Notes: a model not told the origin generated them from the sequence alone. A stretch of DNA of 64,000 nt from Gigaspora rosea (GCA_003550325.1 QKWP01000519.1:129289-193288); one strand, 5' to 3'; numbered from the stretch's first letter, positions 44,426 through 57,644 are shown. Numbers and translations are program-made.

Positions 44426-45131
44426 AGCTTAAATTGAACACTTATTTTTGGAAATGTCAGAAACTTTGAATCTCGATTAACTTGAAATGATTCAATGTAA
44501 ATTTGCGTTAAATATTTACATACCTATAAAAATTTGTATTTGGTAAAAGTACTATTCTTGAATTCAGAATATCACAATTCAACAAAATTTTCGTTCAAAG
44601 TTTAGCTTTAATATGAGTTTTAATAAAAATTAGGACTATAAATCAAAAGTATTTAAAAGTTATATTACGCAATATAAGATCGATGAAAAGCCACTTAAAT
44701 CACATGCCCGGGGTTTTTTGGCGATAGTTTGGAGTATAAAGACTTTTAAAAAACTTGGTGGGCAAAATCTACGATTACAAAAAGAGTATTTAAGAATTGA
44801 TTGGGGTCACAACAGCGCAAGAAACATTTTAATCAAATTTTTTGGCGTTTATCTAAGGTCTCAAATTAAGAATTAGGTACATAAGGGATCATTTTAAAAA
44901 TGATTTTCTGTAGAAGAGATCTACTGTATAAGCTTTGGAAATTAATAATACGTTATTGCATATTGTTGCTTTATTTAGTGAAAATCTAATCTAATGAATA
45001 GCATATATTGTCTATAATATTTACACAATAACGTAGTTGTAAACATGAATGCACTAAAAAACGATGCATAACTTATATTTCATATGAGAAAAGTTTCTTC
45101 GTTGAAAAACGAATAATGTTCGTTATGTTAA
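44426..45131. other. Intergenic, no gene
   Basis: No ORF or repeat boundary recognised. Confidence 0.4.
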
Positions 45132-45134
45132 TTA

Positions 45135-45288
45135 GGGAAGTGTCATTTATCACCCGATTTTTATTATCCCCCCTCCCTTACATTATCCCCCCATATATGA
45201 TAAAATTTGTACGCATATATATTATTGTATATATATCAATATACATGATATTTTGTTATTAAAAATCAGGTGATAAATGATACTTCCC
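45135..45288. mobile_element. PIF/Harbinger-like MITE just 3' of the methyltransferase
   Basis: Inverted ends GGGAAGTGTCATTTATCACC (45135) and the complement of GGGAAGTATCATTTATCACC ending at 45288, with TTA duplications (45132-45134, 45289-45291). 154 bp, AT core. The right edge lies 20 bp beyond the stop codon of the minus-strand methyltransferase, so it probably lies in that gene's 3' UTR or terminator region. Confidence 0.85.
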
Positions 45289-45308
45289 TTAACTACACTT
45301 GTTAATTA

Positions 45309-46703
45309 TTAATTTTTTTGAGAAATGTATCTATTGATCTTCCATATTGTGCGATGTGTGTTAACTTCGATTTTAAAATCATCCCAAAGTTTCTCCAAGT
45401 TTTTTTCACTAATTTTCAAATGATGCATTATTCCTTTATTTAATCCTGACATCATATGCGTTTTTATATGCAGACCAAGTTCACCTTTTTAGAAAATACA
45501 GAAAAAGATGATGAATTTTTATTTGATACTTATGATAAAGATTGAGAAAATTTTTGAATACGTTTATACCTATTTTACCTCCCCACGATCCTATAGGTAC
45601 GATGACTTCCGTTAGAGTGACCTTACCCATTTGCGGTTCGAATTCTATAACATCACTGAATTTCGATGCAAGTGAAGGACTCCGACCAGCCTGGATTAAT
45701 ACCTTTTCAACTAATAAACAAAAAAAAAACGGTTGATAATTTTGACAAATTTATATAAAACATTACAATCACAATAAATAGTATGAAGAACTTACTCGCA
45801 AAACTAAATTTTTCTAAAATAGGACCTTTATTATCCGTTCCCAAATGATCGATACACTCTAGGTAACCGCCAGGCTTAAGAACTCTTATAAGTTCTTTAG
45901 ATTTTTTTTTTTATTAATTAACTTTTTAAAAAAGATTTACATAATTGAAAAATGAGAGTTTTTATATAAATTTACCTTTAATTAAATGATTTTTCCATTG
46001 TGATTCACTGAATGATAAAAAGTTTAACCGGGAATAAACGAAATCGAATGTATCATCTATAATAAAATCAAATTTATATATAAATTTATATATAATTTAA
46101 AATAAAATTTTTTTTGAGCATGTAACGAAAAATTTTTCATTTTATACCTTGGAACGGAAATTTTTCTAAAACATTTGCTTGAACTATCTTAACATTTTTT
46201 GGTTTATGTTCAGGGTACATTGAATCCTTTTCTATTCCCACAAAAGTTGAATTTGGAAAATCGGAGGCCATCTCAGATAACCATGTTCCTTTTTTTTCAA
46301 AAATTTACGTAAAAAATATTAATAAAATTATAACGTTAAAATTCATTGCCAAGTGAATATAATTTTACCTGTGCCACAGCTGTTAACAGTTATTATATAT
46401 TAACAAAAATACAAATCGTACAGTACATATTAATTTATTTTACGCATTCACGAAATATTAAATTAGATAAACCCACCAGAAATCCAATACAACAACACCT
46501 CCTTCTTTCAATTGTTCATTTAATGGAACTTTAAAATTCCCATTGCTAACACATCTAATGACGTGATGAAATAATTGCATTCTATCTATGTATTGGTCAT
46601 CTTGTTTAGCTAATTGAGGACATTCATCATTTTGTCTTATGTCATTACTAGCTTTGTTAATCTTTTTTATTAATTTAGGATATTTGGATTGTTTGGAACC
46701 CAT
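45309..46703 (-). CDS. SAM-dependent methyltransferase, seven exons, 291 aa
   Basis: Minus-strand exons: 46703-46477, 46379-46369 (11 nt), 46288-46148, 46056-45976, 45894-45796, 45710-45570 and 45484-45309. All introns are GT-AG and phases agree; the total is 876 nt. The protein starts MGSKQSKYPK. IDRMQLFHHVI leads into class I methyltransferase motif I, read across the first three exons as VVVLDFCCGTGTWLSEMA, the SAM-binding loop. Then come the motif II acidic end FVGIEKD, the motif III region VQANVLEKFPF, DDTFDFVYSR (motif IV) and LIRVLKPGGYLECID (motif V/VI). The C-terminus is WKINRYISQKN. It matches the methyltransferase 11/25 fold and a family common in Rhizophagus; the substrate is unknown. 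Cytosolic by lack of targeting signals. The first ATG is used because the MG start fits the family. Confidence 0.88.
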
Positions 46704-49700
46704 TTTTTTTTTTTTATAAAATTAACAGAAAAGATTTAGAAAGGAATGACAACAAATTCCGTGAATTACAGAATTATGAAAATTTTTTTTATTACNAAAA
46801 AAAAAAAAAAAAAAAAAAGGATGAATTCGCAAAAAGACTAAAATAGTCTTTTTAAATAATAGATAGCAACAATGGGCAGTAATAAATGAATAAAAAAAAA
46901 TTTTTTTAAATATTTTTAGCTTCGAATCATATAAATCAAATAAACTTTAGAAATCTTATTATATAATCGGTAATCCAAGTTATTACAAATTAGAGACAAA
47001 GAACCAAAAAAAGATTAGATTAAAAAAATGTGAGTGGTTCATTTACCAATTATTTAGTAAATCAGTGCTATATATATTAATTACATGAATGTAATAGTAG
47101 GTAATAAAATTTTAATAATATCCGAAATTATATTAAGTTAAAAATTCATTCAGTGAAACAACTCTATACGTGCCCTCTCTTAAATGAACGATCGCTTTAC
47201 ATGCACTTTTTTTAAATATTTTGTTGATATCTATAAATGCATATTGTAAAACTTGATCTTTATAAGGGGTATTTAGAGAGAGTTTTAACTATATAAACTA
47301 AATATCAATATCGATCTATATCTATATATAAATAAATAATGAAATTAAGCTAATCCGTATATACCGATTACAAGAACGGAAAAGTTTTTAACAGGGTAAG
47401 AATGAGATTTTATATTATTCCCTGTTTAATTTTGTAACATACTTTGTCATTTATAGAATAAAAGAATTTCTTTTTTTAGGGATCGCTTAAACACTTAAAT
47501 TGGGGTATAATGACCAATCAAATGTTTGTAAATTGTTTATTAATACTGGTACTAACTGAAAATATATAAAATTAACGGAAAAGATAACGTTTTACAAACA
47601 AATTTACCTTTGATTGACATTTTATATGACCTACCAATGTAATCAAATAACAGTAAATTCAATCATTAAACAATTCAAAGCCGAAGCGATGTGATGATTC
47701 ACTAAACTTAATTAGTTTAAATCTATTATTTAAAATAAATAAAAAAGTAAGTTTATTTGGTGAATTCAATTTAGTTTGCATAAACCGAATCATGAGGTTC
47801 TGTAAACCAAACTAAACCGATAATACAAATTATCATATTTTACATTGGATAATAGTAGTCAACATTACTGCATAATTTAGCTCCGCGATGTTACGTAGTG
47901 GAACATTATAAATACTAATAATACTAGTCTATACCATAATTATAAACAAATTAGGTACAAGTTATCAGAGGTTAATTTCTAATTTAATGCTGATTTTTTC
48001 CTCTAAAGTTATTAATAAAACTTATTCATGATAATTATTTAGTATAGGGTTCTTATTAAAAGTAGTGAAATCCAAAATATATAAAATTTAGATCATTAGC
48101 CGATCCTATATTTACCATAAAATCTCGAAATAACGCGCAGGGGTGAGATCACATTTTTCGGCCAATTAAGCTTAATTCGGTCCGAGATTCGAAATAATGT
48201 TCCGCTATTTCGAGATTTTACGGTAATAATATTATGCCGGATTCTTGAATTCTTGGAAAAAATTTATCGTTAACTTTCAATAAGCAATCTATATTAAATT
48301 CATTACATGAATAAGTTTAATTAATAGCCTGTGAATTTAATTGGTTGTGACAGAAGACTAATGGATCTATCACGGTTAATCTTAAGACCATTCTAACCGA
48401 AAACTAATGGATCACTAAGGCCAGTCTGAACTCAAAAAAATTTAGTCTGCTCTAGACCAGTCTGGACCAGTCTGGACTAACAAAGTCATAAAGATGACTG
48501 TTATCTGCACTTTCGATTATAGATTTGTTTACGGAATTTCCTGATTTGGTTTAATGCGACTCATTTATAGATACTTAAATAGAATACCTACAGGAAAATT
48601 CCCTGTGAATGACCTCACGGAGTAGGAAATATAAATTATATATTTATATGTATTTTTGCACGACATTTTTCATCTTACAGAGAAAACCTCCCTAAATACA
48701 TCCTCTTTTAAATGCACAACCCCCCCTCTAAATGCACTCTCAAATTCTGGTTCAAATCTATACTTGACCTCAATAAATTGCTTTTTTCTTATTGTTCTTT
48801 AAAAAAGCACGTTGTTAAATGTATGGATCCTATAGATGCACTTTTCTCTGTATCACGTATCAGATATTTAATTTCTGCATTACGTAAATATGACGTACTT
48901 TACATACAAATACCATCGGCCCAACATACCCGTTGTCGAACAAGATAAACCACAGATATTTTTTTGAGGTTTTATATTATACAATACCACGGTAACGGTA
49001 ATTAAAGTCATATCAGATATTACACAAATAGATAAATTATATTTACAGGTAAATTGAAATGAGTTCAGTTACTGTTTATATGAATCACATTATTAAAGCA
49101 CATTTTATTATCTGTTACATGAAATACTAAATTTATAAGTATTAAGTATATGTCGTGGGTGGGAATGGAATTTAAATGGATTTGGAATTTCCAAGTTAAA
49201 TTAGGGAGGTGGGAATGGAATTTACAATAAGTGGATTTGGAATTTCTAGGGTTAGGGGTTTTATATATAACTTCCTACAACATATCAGATATATACTATT
49301 TTACAGCTCCGGATGGTCATGTGATAATTCCGATAACCAACAAAGCTCTTCTTTGCACTGCACTTAGCTACTATTACAGTATTTATATCTTTATTTGCAT
49401 ATAACATTAAGGAAAAGAAAATAAAAGAATATATATTTATTTGAATTTATTAATTCTACAAATTCTTTAACATTTGGGGGTTTCAAAGTTATTAACAAAT
49501 AACAAATAAATGGCGCATTTCGTAAATGAGTAGGATTTTTTAAATAGCGTTTTTACAATGTTGAACTATAAATCGGAAAAATAAAATAAGGTTCTCTGGT
49601 TTTAATTTTGAAATCCTAATTATATCAAACTTGTCCGAATAAATATGCAACACACCACCTTAAATTTATCAATCAAAACAAGCTGTTTTCTAAAAGATTT

Positions 49701-50469
49701 AATTTTTATTCTCTAAAATTTCTTTTAAACAACTTCTTTGTATTTTCGTTAAGACAATATTTCTTAATTCTTTAAATAGTCTTTATCATTACTTTTATTG
49801 CCACAAATAAATAACGAACTAACTGTATTGAAAAAAGAAATTCATATAAAGTCGACTGTATATATAAAAAAAAAAGGTTTATTGTAAGTTCTCTAGCTTT
49901 TTTAAAAAAATTTTTCATTAAATAAATATATAAATCTTTAAAGCAATTTTTTCTTGTTAGACAAAAGTTCGTTAAATAATCTTAATTAACATATTTGCAA
50001 TGACATATATACATTATTTTCAAATTTACAAACAACGTCCTCTGCAGATCATTATATCAGAAATCACTCATTAAAAATAAATCTATAAAAAATTAATTAA
50101 TAATGGCTTCAAAAATTTTTGCATCTGCTGAGTAATGGTTTCAAAGAAAAAAAAAAAGAAGCTTATTGTTTACGCTAAGTAATGGTTTCAAAAAAAAGCT
50201 TTATTTATGATAAAGGAGGCTTATTGTTTGTGTCTGAGTGGTCAAAATCTATAGCATAAAAGTGCGAGATTTCTCCATCGTTAGCAAAGTTTTTTTTTTT
50301 TTTTTTTACCAATTTTTGCCAAGATGCAACTTGTAAAATCTTGCTAATTTTTGATATAATTATCCAATTATATGTCGTTTACCCTCAAGCCTTCAAATAA
50401 AGAGGTGTTGAGCAATATAAATTAATTAAAGTAGTGAATTTCACCTTTAATAAAAATGAAATAATTTTA
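46704..50469. other. Intergenic with several MITE-like repeats
   Basis: A single N lies at 46796 next to poly-A. 47153-47291 has CAGTGAAACAACTCT / AGAGAGAGTTTTAACT ends (pogo-like). 48112-48226 is a hairpin (TTACCATAAAATCTCGAAAT arms). 48380-48490 is rich in GACCAGTCTG words. 48677-48980 has CAGAGAAAACCTCCCTAA at its left end and ATGCAC words like the MITE at 21120. 49482-49620 resembles the end of the 43242 element. 50100-50230 has short direct repeats of GTAATGGTTTCAAA. No convincing gene. Confidence 0.45.
48112..48226. repeat. 115-bp hairpin, MITE-like
   Basis: TTACCATAAAATCTCGAAAT and its near-complement at 48205-48226 form the arms, and CGCGC/GCG words follow inward. It may belong with the element at 44113. 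Confidence 0.65.
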
Positions 50470-50633
50470 ATGGCAAATTTAGAACCTGAGCCTGTAATTG
50501 TCATTGATAATAGAGGTACTAAATAATAAAAAGTTAGTATTAAAATAATGTTTTTCTTGAACAATGAAATAATAAATAAAACTTATAATTTTTATTTTTA
50601 GATAATCAGAAGAAAGTATTGTTAAATAGTTAA
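50470..50633 (+). CDS. Possible two-exon microprotein (25 aa)
   Basis: ATG at 50470 opens MANLEPEPVIVIDNR, a GT-AG intron spans 50516-50601, and the second exon adds DNQKKVLLNS before TAA 50631-50633. The composition looks coding and both splice sites are canonical, but the product is very short. It could be a truncated gene start or chance. Confidence 0.25.
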
Positions 50634-51889
50634 CGGTTCTACCGTGTACAATTTGAATTCATTATTCGAATTTACTCGCTTGGTTTGATTACGATGACTG
50701 ATGTATCGCACACCTAAGAGATTACCGCATAAACACAGTTTATTGTACAAACGTTTCTCTATATTATTATATTATCTAATTATATTATCTAAAGCCGAAG
50801 CCTTTATAGCGTAATGATACACAGGTATTGAACGATGCAATAATTAGTCTATTTCATTAAACATTTATAATAGAAAAATTTACTTTAATCTATAATTAAT
50901 TAAACCTTTTTTTATCATTTACCATAAATTAAATTATCAATCGTGAGGATTTTTTTTTTTTTAGAATATAAAAGCTAGTCATTGACGATTTTCCACGAAA
51001 TAAAGAATACCTGGGATATCATAATACATTAATTAACTAGAAATTGCCCAGTTTCGAATAAATAATAATAGGCAGTGTTACGCATTATTGTAAATTTACA
51101 TATTTTAATTCAAGTAGAAATAACTCAACACCGCTGTATAAAATTAGTTTTAGATAAAACATGAATTACGTATATGAACAACAGTTGATTATCATATATG
51201 CTCGGCAATTTTTTTATATAGCTCTCGGCCTCTTCTTTTACATCATATAACGTTGACAATTTTTTTTACATAATTCCCACTCTTGTCTCATTCAGACTTT
51301 TCAAACCCAAATTACTTTTATTTGTATTGCAACATTTCTTTCTACAGTATATCTTTCAACCTCACTTTGCTCGATCACATTTCAAGCTTCACACTTTTTA
51401 TAAATACTGTAGTGCATTATGTTGGATCGAGATTGACATATGACATTCGTAAATTTAAGTGTATCTATAATTAAATATCGTGAAAGTAATTAACTTATAT
51501 ACACTTTTGATTATACATAAATATATCGTTGATCGCATTATATTACCAAAATATATAACCACATCGTTTTTTAGCAGAAAAAAAAAGATTGTTTTATTCG
51601 AAAGTTGCCATATCACCGGGTTCTATCAATGTATTAATATTATTAATATTAGATACTGTCATTGAAATCAGTAGGTATGTATGTACACATGTCTGGAGCC
51701 TAAATTTATTCACCGGCAATAAATATAAGAAAATTTTTTCTTTTAAATATTACTGTGTTTCTAAAGAGCGATTCTTTATTTTACATAATTTTTGACCTGT
51801 CAAGTGATGAAATCTACTAATTTATTGCCTAAAAAGAAAATCATGTTTTAAAGTGCTTATCATTTCTTAAAAAAGTTCACCTTTAAAAT
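50634..51889. other. Intergenic, no supported gene
   Basis: Short ORFs at 51283-51795 overlap in different frames without domain features. No repeat boundary seen. Confidence 0.35.
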
Positions 51890-51897
51890 ATAACAAA

Positions 51898-52035
51898 TAG
51901 GGATTGAAAGCATAAAAAATTGTATAGTGCCGGGCCGAGTCATGCTTATCATGGGCCGGGACAATTTTAATGCCAGCTGAATTGAACGGTAAATACGGTT
52001 AAACAATTAAACGGTTAAGGCAGTTCCAATCCCTA
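51898..52035. mobile_element. hAT-like MITE, 138 bp
   Basis: Ends TAGGGATTGAAAG and the complement of TAGGGATTGGAAC, ending at 52035. Perfect 8-bp duplication ATAACAAA (51890-51897, 52036-52043). The interior has GGGCCG and ACGGTTAA words, some in tandem. Confidence 0.85.
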
Positions 52036-52043
52036 ATAACAAA

Positions 52044-52972
52044 AATGCGCACCTTTTTTATTACGAAACTTTAAGAGAGTATTAAATTATAGGGCCTAAC
52101 TAATAATACAAATTAATAATCGATTTAGTAAAATTCATAAAATCACAGTATGCATAAAATAATGAATTTATTTGGCTGGATATTGAATTCAAATTGTCTT
52201 ATTTTAAAAAGTCGAATTTGAATGTAAAACATTTTAAATATAATATTTGGATTTTGAATATAACCACGTTTTAAAATATATGTAATCAGATTCAATATCT
52301 ACACAATGATCAAATAAATTCTTTGATAAATAAAAAAGTTTTGAATTAATTATTTTTTTTGAAAATTATATGATTCTGTAAGTTTCATATTAATCAAAAT
52401 ACAATAGTATTCAAGTTTAGAACAAATTTTAAGTAACGATTACCCTGTGTGTTTGCATACAATGTCCATCGTTATTACTGATTAGATTTTTTAGTACTAA
52501 GTTCAGTAAACAAAACTATAAAGCTAAAAGCCCTAAGGTTGGTTTTATTTGCAACAAGCAAAATTTTTATTTGTACATAAGCCATACTTTTAATTGTTAT
52601 TATGTCTAACAATATGTTGTATATATCATGTTATTGAAAAGATATTGTTTTTTTCATTGTTCCAAGTATGTGTATTACTAGATACTTTGCATTTTGTCAT
52701 TAGTGCATCTTCATTAAATTTTGCCAGCAATTTGCAAATAGAATATCATACAAATGTGTTACAAACTCAATTTGCACAAAATTGATGATTGTTTATTTTA
52801 AACCTTGGGGCTGCACTAAATCATTGTCAGAGTAATATATCATATCGAATAAACAAGCATAATTGTTTTGAAGCTGACACAAGCTTCTCAAATATTAACG
52901 TTAAATAATGAGTTCAAAATAAAATAATCCATCTTGAATTTTACAGAAAGAATTACATTCATTTTTATCAAA
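52044..52972. other. Upstream region of the channel gene
   Basis: No gene recognised; the ORF at 52594-52785 has no supporting features. Promoter elements could not be assigned. Confidence 0.35.
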
Positions 52973-55900
52973 ATGAGTTCATCAAAATCTGAAGGACCAC
53001 TAAATGATGATCAAGTTCTTTTGATAGATGATCCTAATCCACACGGAGGAAAAAAAATTGATAAATATGTTTTGTCACCAAATATGCATTATATTGCGAC
53101 TTTGAGTGAAGAAGATAAATCAATTGTTGTATGGACCATTACAAAAGAACTTGTTGTCAAATATGAAAATTCATTAAATGCTAATGAACTTAAAAATGCA
53201 TTAGACAAATTTAAAACCACTTTTAAATCCAGTGAATCCGTTTCAAATCTTAAATTCGAATATGTGTTTACAAGCGACGACTTTATAGGAATCTCAAATT
53301 GTAAACAAGTGTTGCTAAAATCATTTGGACCTGATAAAGAATCTTATTATGGTTAGTTGAAATTAATTAATCGCAAAGTTTAATTATAGCTTATCTTAAT
53401 AAAGTTTATTTTTAACAGCAATTATTGACATTACAACTAAGTTATTGCAAATATTAAAGGGATTCGCTATTGCTTTTCTTGAAAATGAATATCTAGTAAT
53501 TGTCAATCATAAACCTGTATATCGGGCATATATCTTTTCAAAATCAAAGTCCAATGGCAAACATCAGTGGACATGCAAAAATAGCATTGAACTCAAAAAA
53601 TTTGATGATTGCTATCTTTTTCAAAATGGAAAAATGTTTTTGATTCTTGAAATGCCCTGTAAAAACTATGTAATCATGCAATGGGACTTGATAACTCAGA
53701 AGTTTGATATGCAATATATATTAAATTGGAATATACATTCTATAGCCCGAACGGTGATGCGAATGAAACTGAATAATGGCAATACATTATTAGCAGTAGC
53801 TTGTCAAATGTCTGGTAGCAGAAGTGTGGTCTATGTTTATTCGACAAAATCCGGTTTTATGGTGGCAAATAGTAAGCATTTTATGTAAAATTATATATAT
53901 AATTAAGCTTAAGAAATTATTAATTTTATTTATTAATTTAGGAATATTTGATGAGACATTGCATAATTTCTGTTTTATTGGAGCAGGAAAAGAAGAACGT
54001 TTGTTTTTTTCTGGCGTGCATAAAACAAAGAGTTATAACTCTTATATATTAAATCCACACACTCGTACGCTTGATAAACCTCACGAAAATCAGGTCTTAG
54101 ATGATATTTATCCTGTAACATATCAAAATTTTAAATCAATAGGCTTTATTAATATCATCTCTGATTATATTATAAAAATTGATACAAACCATTTGTCAAT
54201 TCAAAGATTGTCTCAATATGGAAAGTGGAAAAATTATATAAAACTTAAAGAGCGTTATTACGACAATACATATATATATTTCAATACAGAAGAAATTTTA
54301 CGGTTTGTGCAGACTATTTTAGAAAAGTATGAATATGAAATGTTGTATGAGCCAAATCAAACTTTATCTCAGAATTTTCCAAATGAACCAGAAGAATTGA
54401 GTCATAGTGAGCAATGCACTTGGATTATCGAATATAAAAAAACTGGTGAAAAATGGGAAATAAAGTTAAAAGCCCAAGTTGAATCTGAAAAAATTGTCGT
54501 AGCTTCACATTATTTAAATGATGGTGTTCTTGAAAAACAAGTGCTCGAAAAGGGGGAAATAATGTTGATTACTACTCGTTCCATAGCTATCTATGCAATA
54601 AATATAGTAAAAAATTCAGAAAAAAATTTTAGGATTTACTATTTTAATCCTTGGAATGAAGAATCAACATCAAAACAATATATGATTAATCTTCTCACTT
54701 CGTTTAAAAATATTATAAATTTGAATATTTACAATCTTGGCTTTAAAATCTTACCATTACCAACTCTTGAAGATTACACAAAATACAAAGAGTTAACATT
54801 ATTAAAATTATATGGAACAGATATATTTCATAAATTATTACGCAAAAAGTCGAATGAAGAAGCAATTGATGAATTTCTTGCTTATTGTTATGAGAATAGT
54901 TTGTCGATGTTTAAAGATTGATTTTACGCCCAATTGCTTCTGTATTAGCAGATTTAGAACAATATAATAGACATAAAAGATATACAGAACAATTTTTATC
55001 CAAAACTAATATGTTGATTGGTCACAATATCACTTTTAATTATCATCATGAAAACGATGATTCTCTATATTTTAATTTTCAACACTGTGGAACCTATATT
55101 AATTATTCACATTATTTATTTAAAACTTCATTTTATAATTACATATTTTGTTGGATTTCCGAAAAATGGAATCTTTTAAAAAAATATCCTCGAATTTATA
55201 AAATTTTTGCATTTCCCTATTTGCTATACTCATCTTATTTTACTACCTATCCTCAAGAAACTGTAACTTTAATAATTCCATTATCAAATTTTGCCACTTA
55301 TCCCAATAATTATTCTTATAGTGAACTATTTTATATACGAGATAATCCTTTCATCTTACTTTCGGATAACCTTAATTATTATAAATGGTGGAATGTTAAA
55401 GCACTTATCAACTTCAAGTGGATTACCTATGGAAAATTTTATTATTTTATAATTTGGGCAATATATTCTACCTTTATGGGCTGTTTTTTAATTGTTTCAA
55501 CAATTCCAGAGCATGAAATTTCTTGGATTAATCAATTAATTCTTTTAGTTGCAACTATTTTTTTTGGATTTATTCATTTTATTTTTGAAATTCGTCAATT
55601 TATTCATAGACCAATACCATATATTAAAAGTCCTTGGAATTGGTTTGGTATATATATTTTATCTAATGATTTAATATAATTAATTAAAATATAATTTTTA
55701 CTAATATTTTTAATTTATAATTTAATTATTATTAATTTAATTATAGATCTTGCTGCAATATTATGTCCAATAATAACTTCATTAATATGGTTAAACGACA
55801 TGACTCCACCAATTTGGATTATAACTATTTCTGCTTTTTTACTTGAATTTAAATTTTTATTATTTTTCCGTGCTTTAGAATATTTTGGAAAATATTTTGC

Positions 55901-56914
55901 AATTATGATTGGGGTAGCACAAAAAGTTTTTTCTTTTCTTCTTGTTTTAGGCATTATGGTTTTGGCCTTTGCTCATTCTTTGCATCTTTTATTAAGACCA
56001 ACAAGTGAATTTTCTTATGATAAACCTATTTATAATGATGATGCTAATAATCCTTGGAATCTTGTTTCAACATATAAATTTATTTCATCAAATGGCACTG
56101 TTGGAAAATCTTCACTTATTGAATCACCAGATGATAATACAAATTTGTTTTCTTTATTTAGCACTTCTCTTTTGGCTGTATATTTTATGTTAACAGGTAT
56201 GTAATGATATAATAAATTAAATCGAAAAATTTACAAAAATATCTCAATTTTACTTTTATTTTTTAGGAGATACAAGTTCAGTTTCCTCATGGAATTTAAA
56301 AAATAATTGGACATTAGCATTTTTGTTAGTTATATTTTCATTTTTTACAACAATTTATTTGTTAAATCTATTTATTTCATTGCTTGGAATGGCTGTTGAA
56401 GAAACAAATAATGAAGAATCTTTTTTACAACTAAAAGGAGAGGTAAATATTTTATTTAATTATAATTTAAAATAAAGATAAAATAGATAATTACTAACTT
56501 TTTATTATTAGATATTAACTGAAATTGAACTTTTTTGGATGTTACCTCATCAAAGAAGAAAGAAAAACTGGTTTCCGGAAATTTTGTAATTAATTTTATA
56601 TACAGTAACTATATTTTAAATATTTATATACAATATGTTAATATATATTTTGAATCTCTAGATATTACAAAGTTTCAGTTAATGAGCTCAAAAAATATGT
56701 AAAAAGTGTTGAAGACAAAAGCAGCTTGCCTTTAGAAATTTTGGAAATTTTTAAAATTGAAGATACTGAAGAAACATTACAAAATAAAATTGATAAAGCA
56801 TTGACAAAAATAACTGAAACATTGACAAACAAAATAAATGAAGTATTGACAAACAAAATGAATGAACTTATAGACAAACAAACTAATGAAAACATAAACA
56901 AACAAAATGAATAA
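52973..56914 (+). CDS. Large membrane protein: WD40-like N-terminus, TRP-like ion-channel C-terminus
   Basis: Exons: 52973-53351, 53419-53871, 53942-55647, 55747-56196, 56267-56442, 56512-56585, 56662-56914; introns are GT-AG with agreeing phases, about 1,160 residues. One break: at 54918 the frame must slip by -1 (TGA at 54919-54921 otherwise ends it). The N-terminal 500 residues have WD40-like features (YVLSPNMHYIATLSEED, SIVVWTI). The C-terminal half has six hydrophobic segments: YFIIWAIYSTFMGCFLIV, LILLVATIFFGFIHFIF, FDLAAILCPIITSLIWL, IITISAFLLEFKFLLFF, KVFSFLLVLGIMVLAFA, then a pore-like LFSTSLLAVYFMLTGDTS, and the last helix FFTTIYLLNLFISLLGMAV. After it come FLQLKGEILTEIELFWMLP and a repetitive coiled coil (TNKINEVLTNKMNELIDK). 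The order fits TRP-like cation channels, a family expanded in AM fungi. Ion and role unknown. The break may be a sequencing error or a recent pseudogenisation. Confidence 0.8.
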
Positions 56915-57463
56915 AATGTTGACAAAATCAAATAAATAAAATATTAAAAAAACACTAGATAAAATTAATAAATCAATTGAGCTTATTGAAAAAAAAAAGA
57001 TTAGAATAATAACTCTAACAATAACAGTTTATGAATAAAAGATTAGCAGAATAAGAAAATTATAAAGCTACTTATTTTTTTATTGATCTTATTTTTATTA
57101 TATAGTTTTTTATTGATCTTATTTTTTATTATTGATGTTTTTTTTTTTTTATAATTGCTTTTTTTTGTTTATAGAGTTCTTTTTTTTATATATAGTTACT
57201 TCTTTTTATTGAAAATAAATATTTAATTTAAAATAAATATTTACTGAAAGTTCAAAAATTATTAATACTAGTAAAAACAAAGATATTTATTAGATGATTT
57301 TTATCTCTTAAGAGGGTATACTCCTTCCCATCTGACCAACCTAGCCAATCAAATTCAAGCAAATAATATATACAGACTGGACCCAAACCAGACTTTAGTC
57401 AAGTCTAAATTTGGTTCAAATTTGGTCTAAAGTCTGCAAACTGGTTTAAGTCTAAATATATAT
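56915..57463. other. Downstream intergenic, motif-rich
   Basis: 57060-57200 has TTTTTTATTGATCTTATTTT repeats. 57370-57460 is made of AGTCTAAA and TTTGGTC words in both orientations, next to an (AT)n run and an A repeat, as at 3838-3945. Confidence 0.45.
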
Positions 57464-57633
57464 ATGTTTTGGTGCTGAGCAAGTTACTTAGTGTATAAAG
57501 TTAGAATTAATTAGTAAAATTTTTGAATCATAAGATTTTATAGAATTTTATTAATAAATTCTATAAAATCTTATAATTTACAAATTTTTATTAATTAATT
57601 CTAGCTTTATGCACTAAGTAAACTTGTTTAGAC
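57464..57633. repeat. A repeat, complete copy
   Basis: Palindrome with arms TTTTGGTGCTGAGCAAG / CTTGTTTAGACAGAC and a centre TTTTATTAATAAATTC. Confidence 0.7.
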
Positions 57634-57644
57634 AGACATTTCAA

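Noticed and set aside
54905..54925. Programmed -1 frameshift (TTTAAAG slippery site)
   Set aside because: The T-TTA-AAG heptamer is not in the required reading phase and no family precedent is known to me; a one-base error or mutation is simpler.
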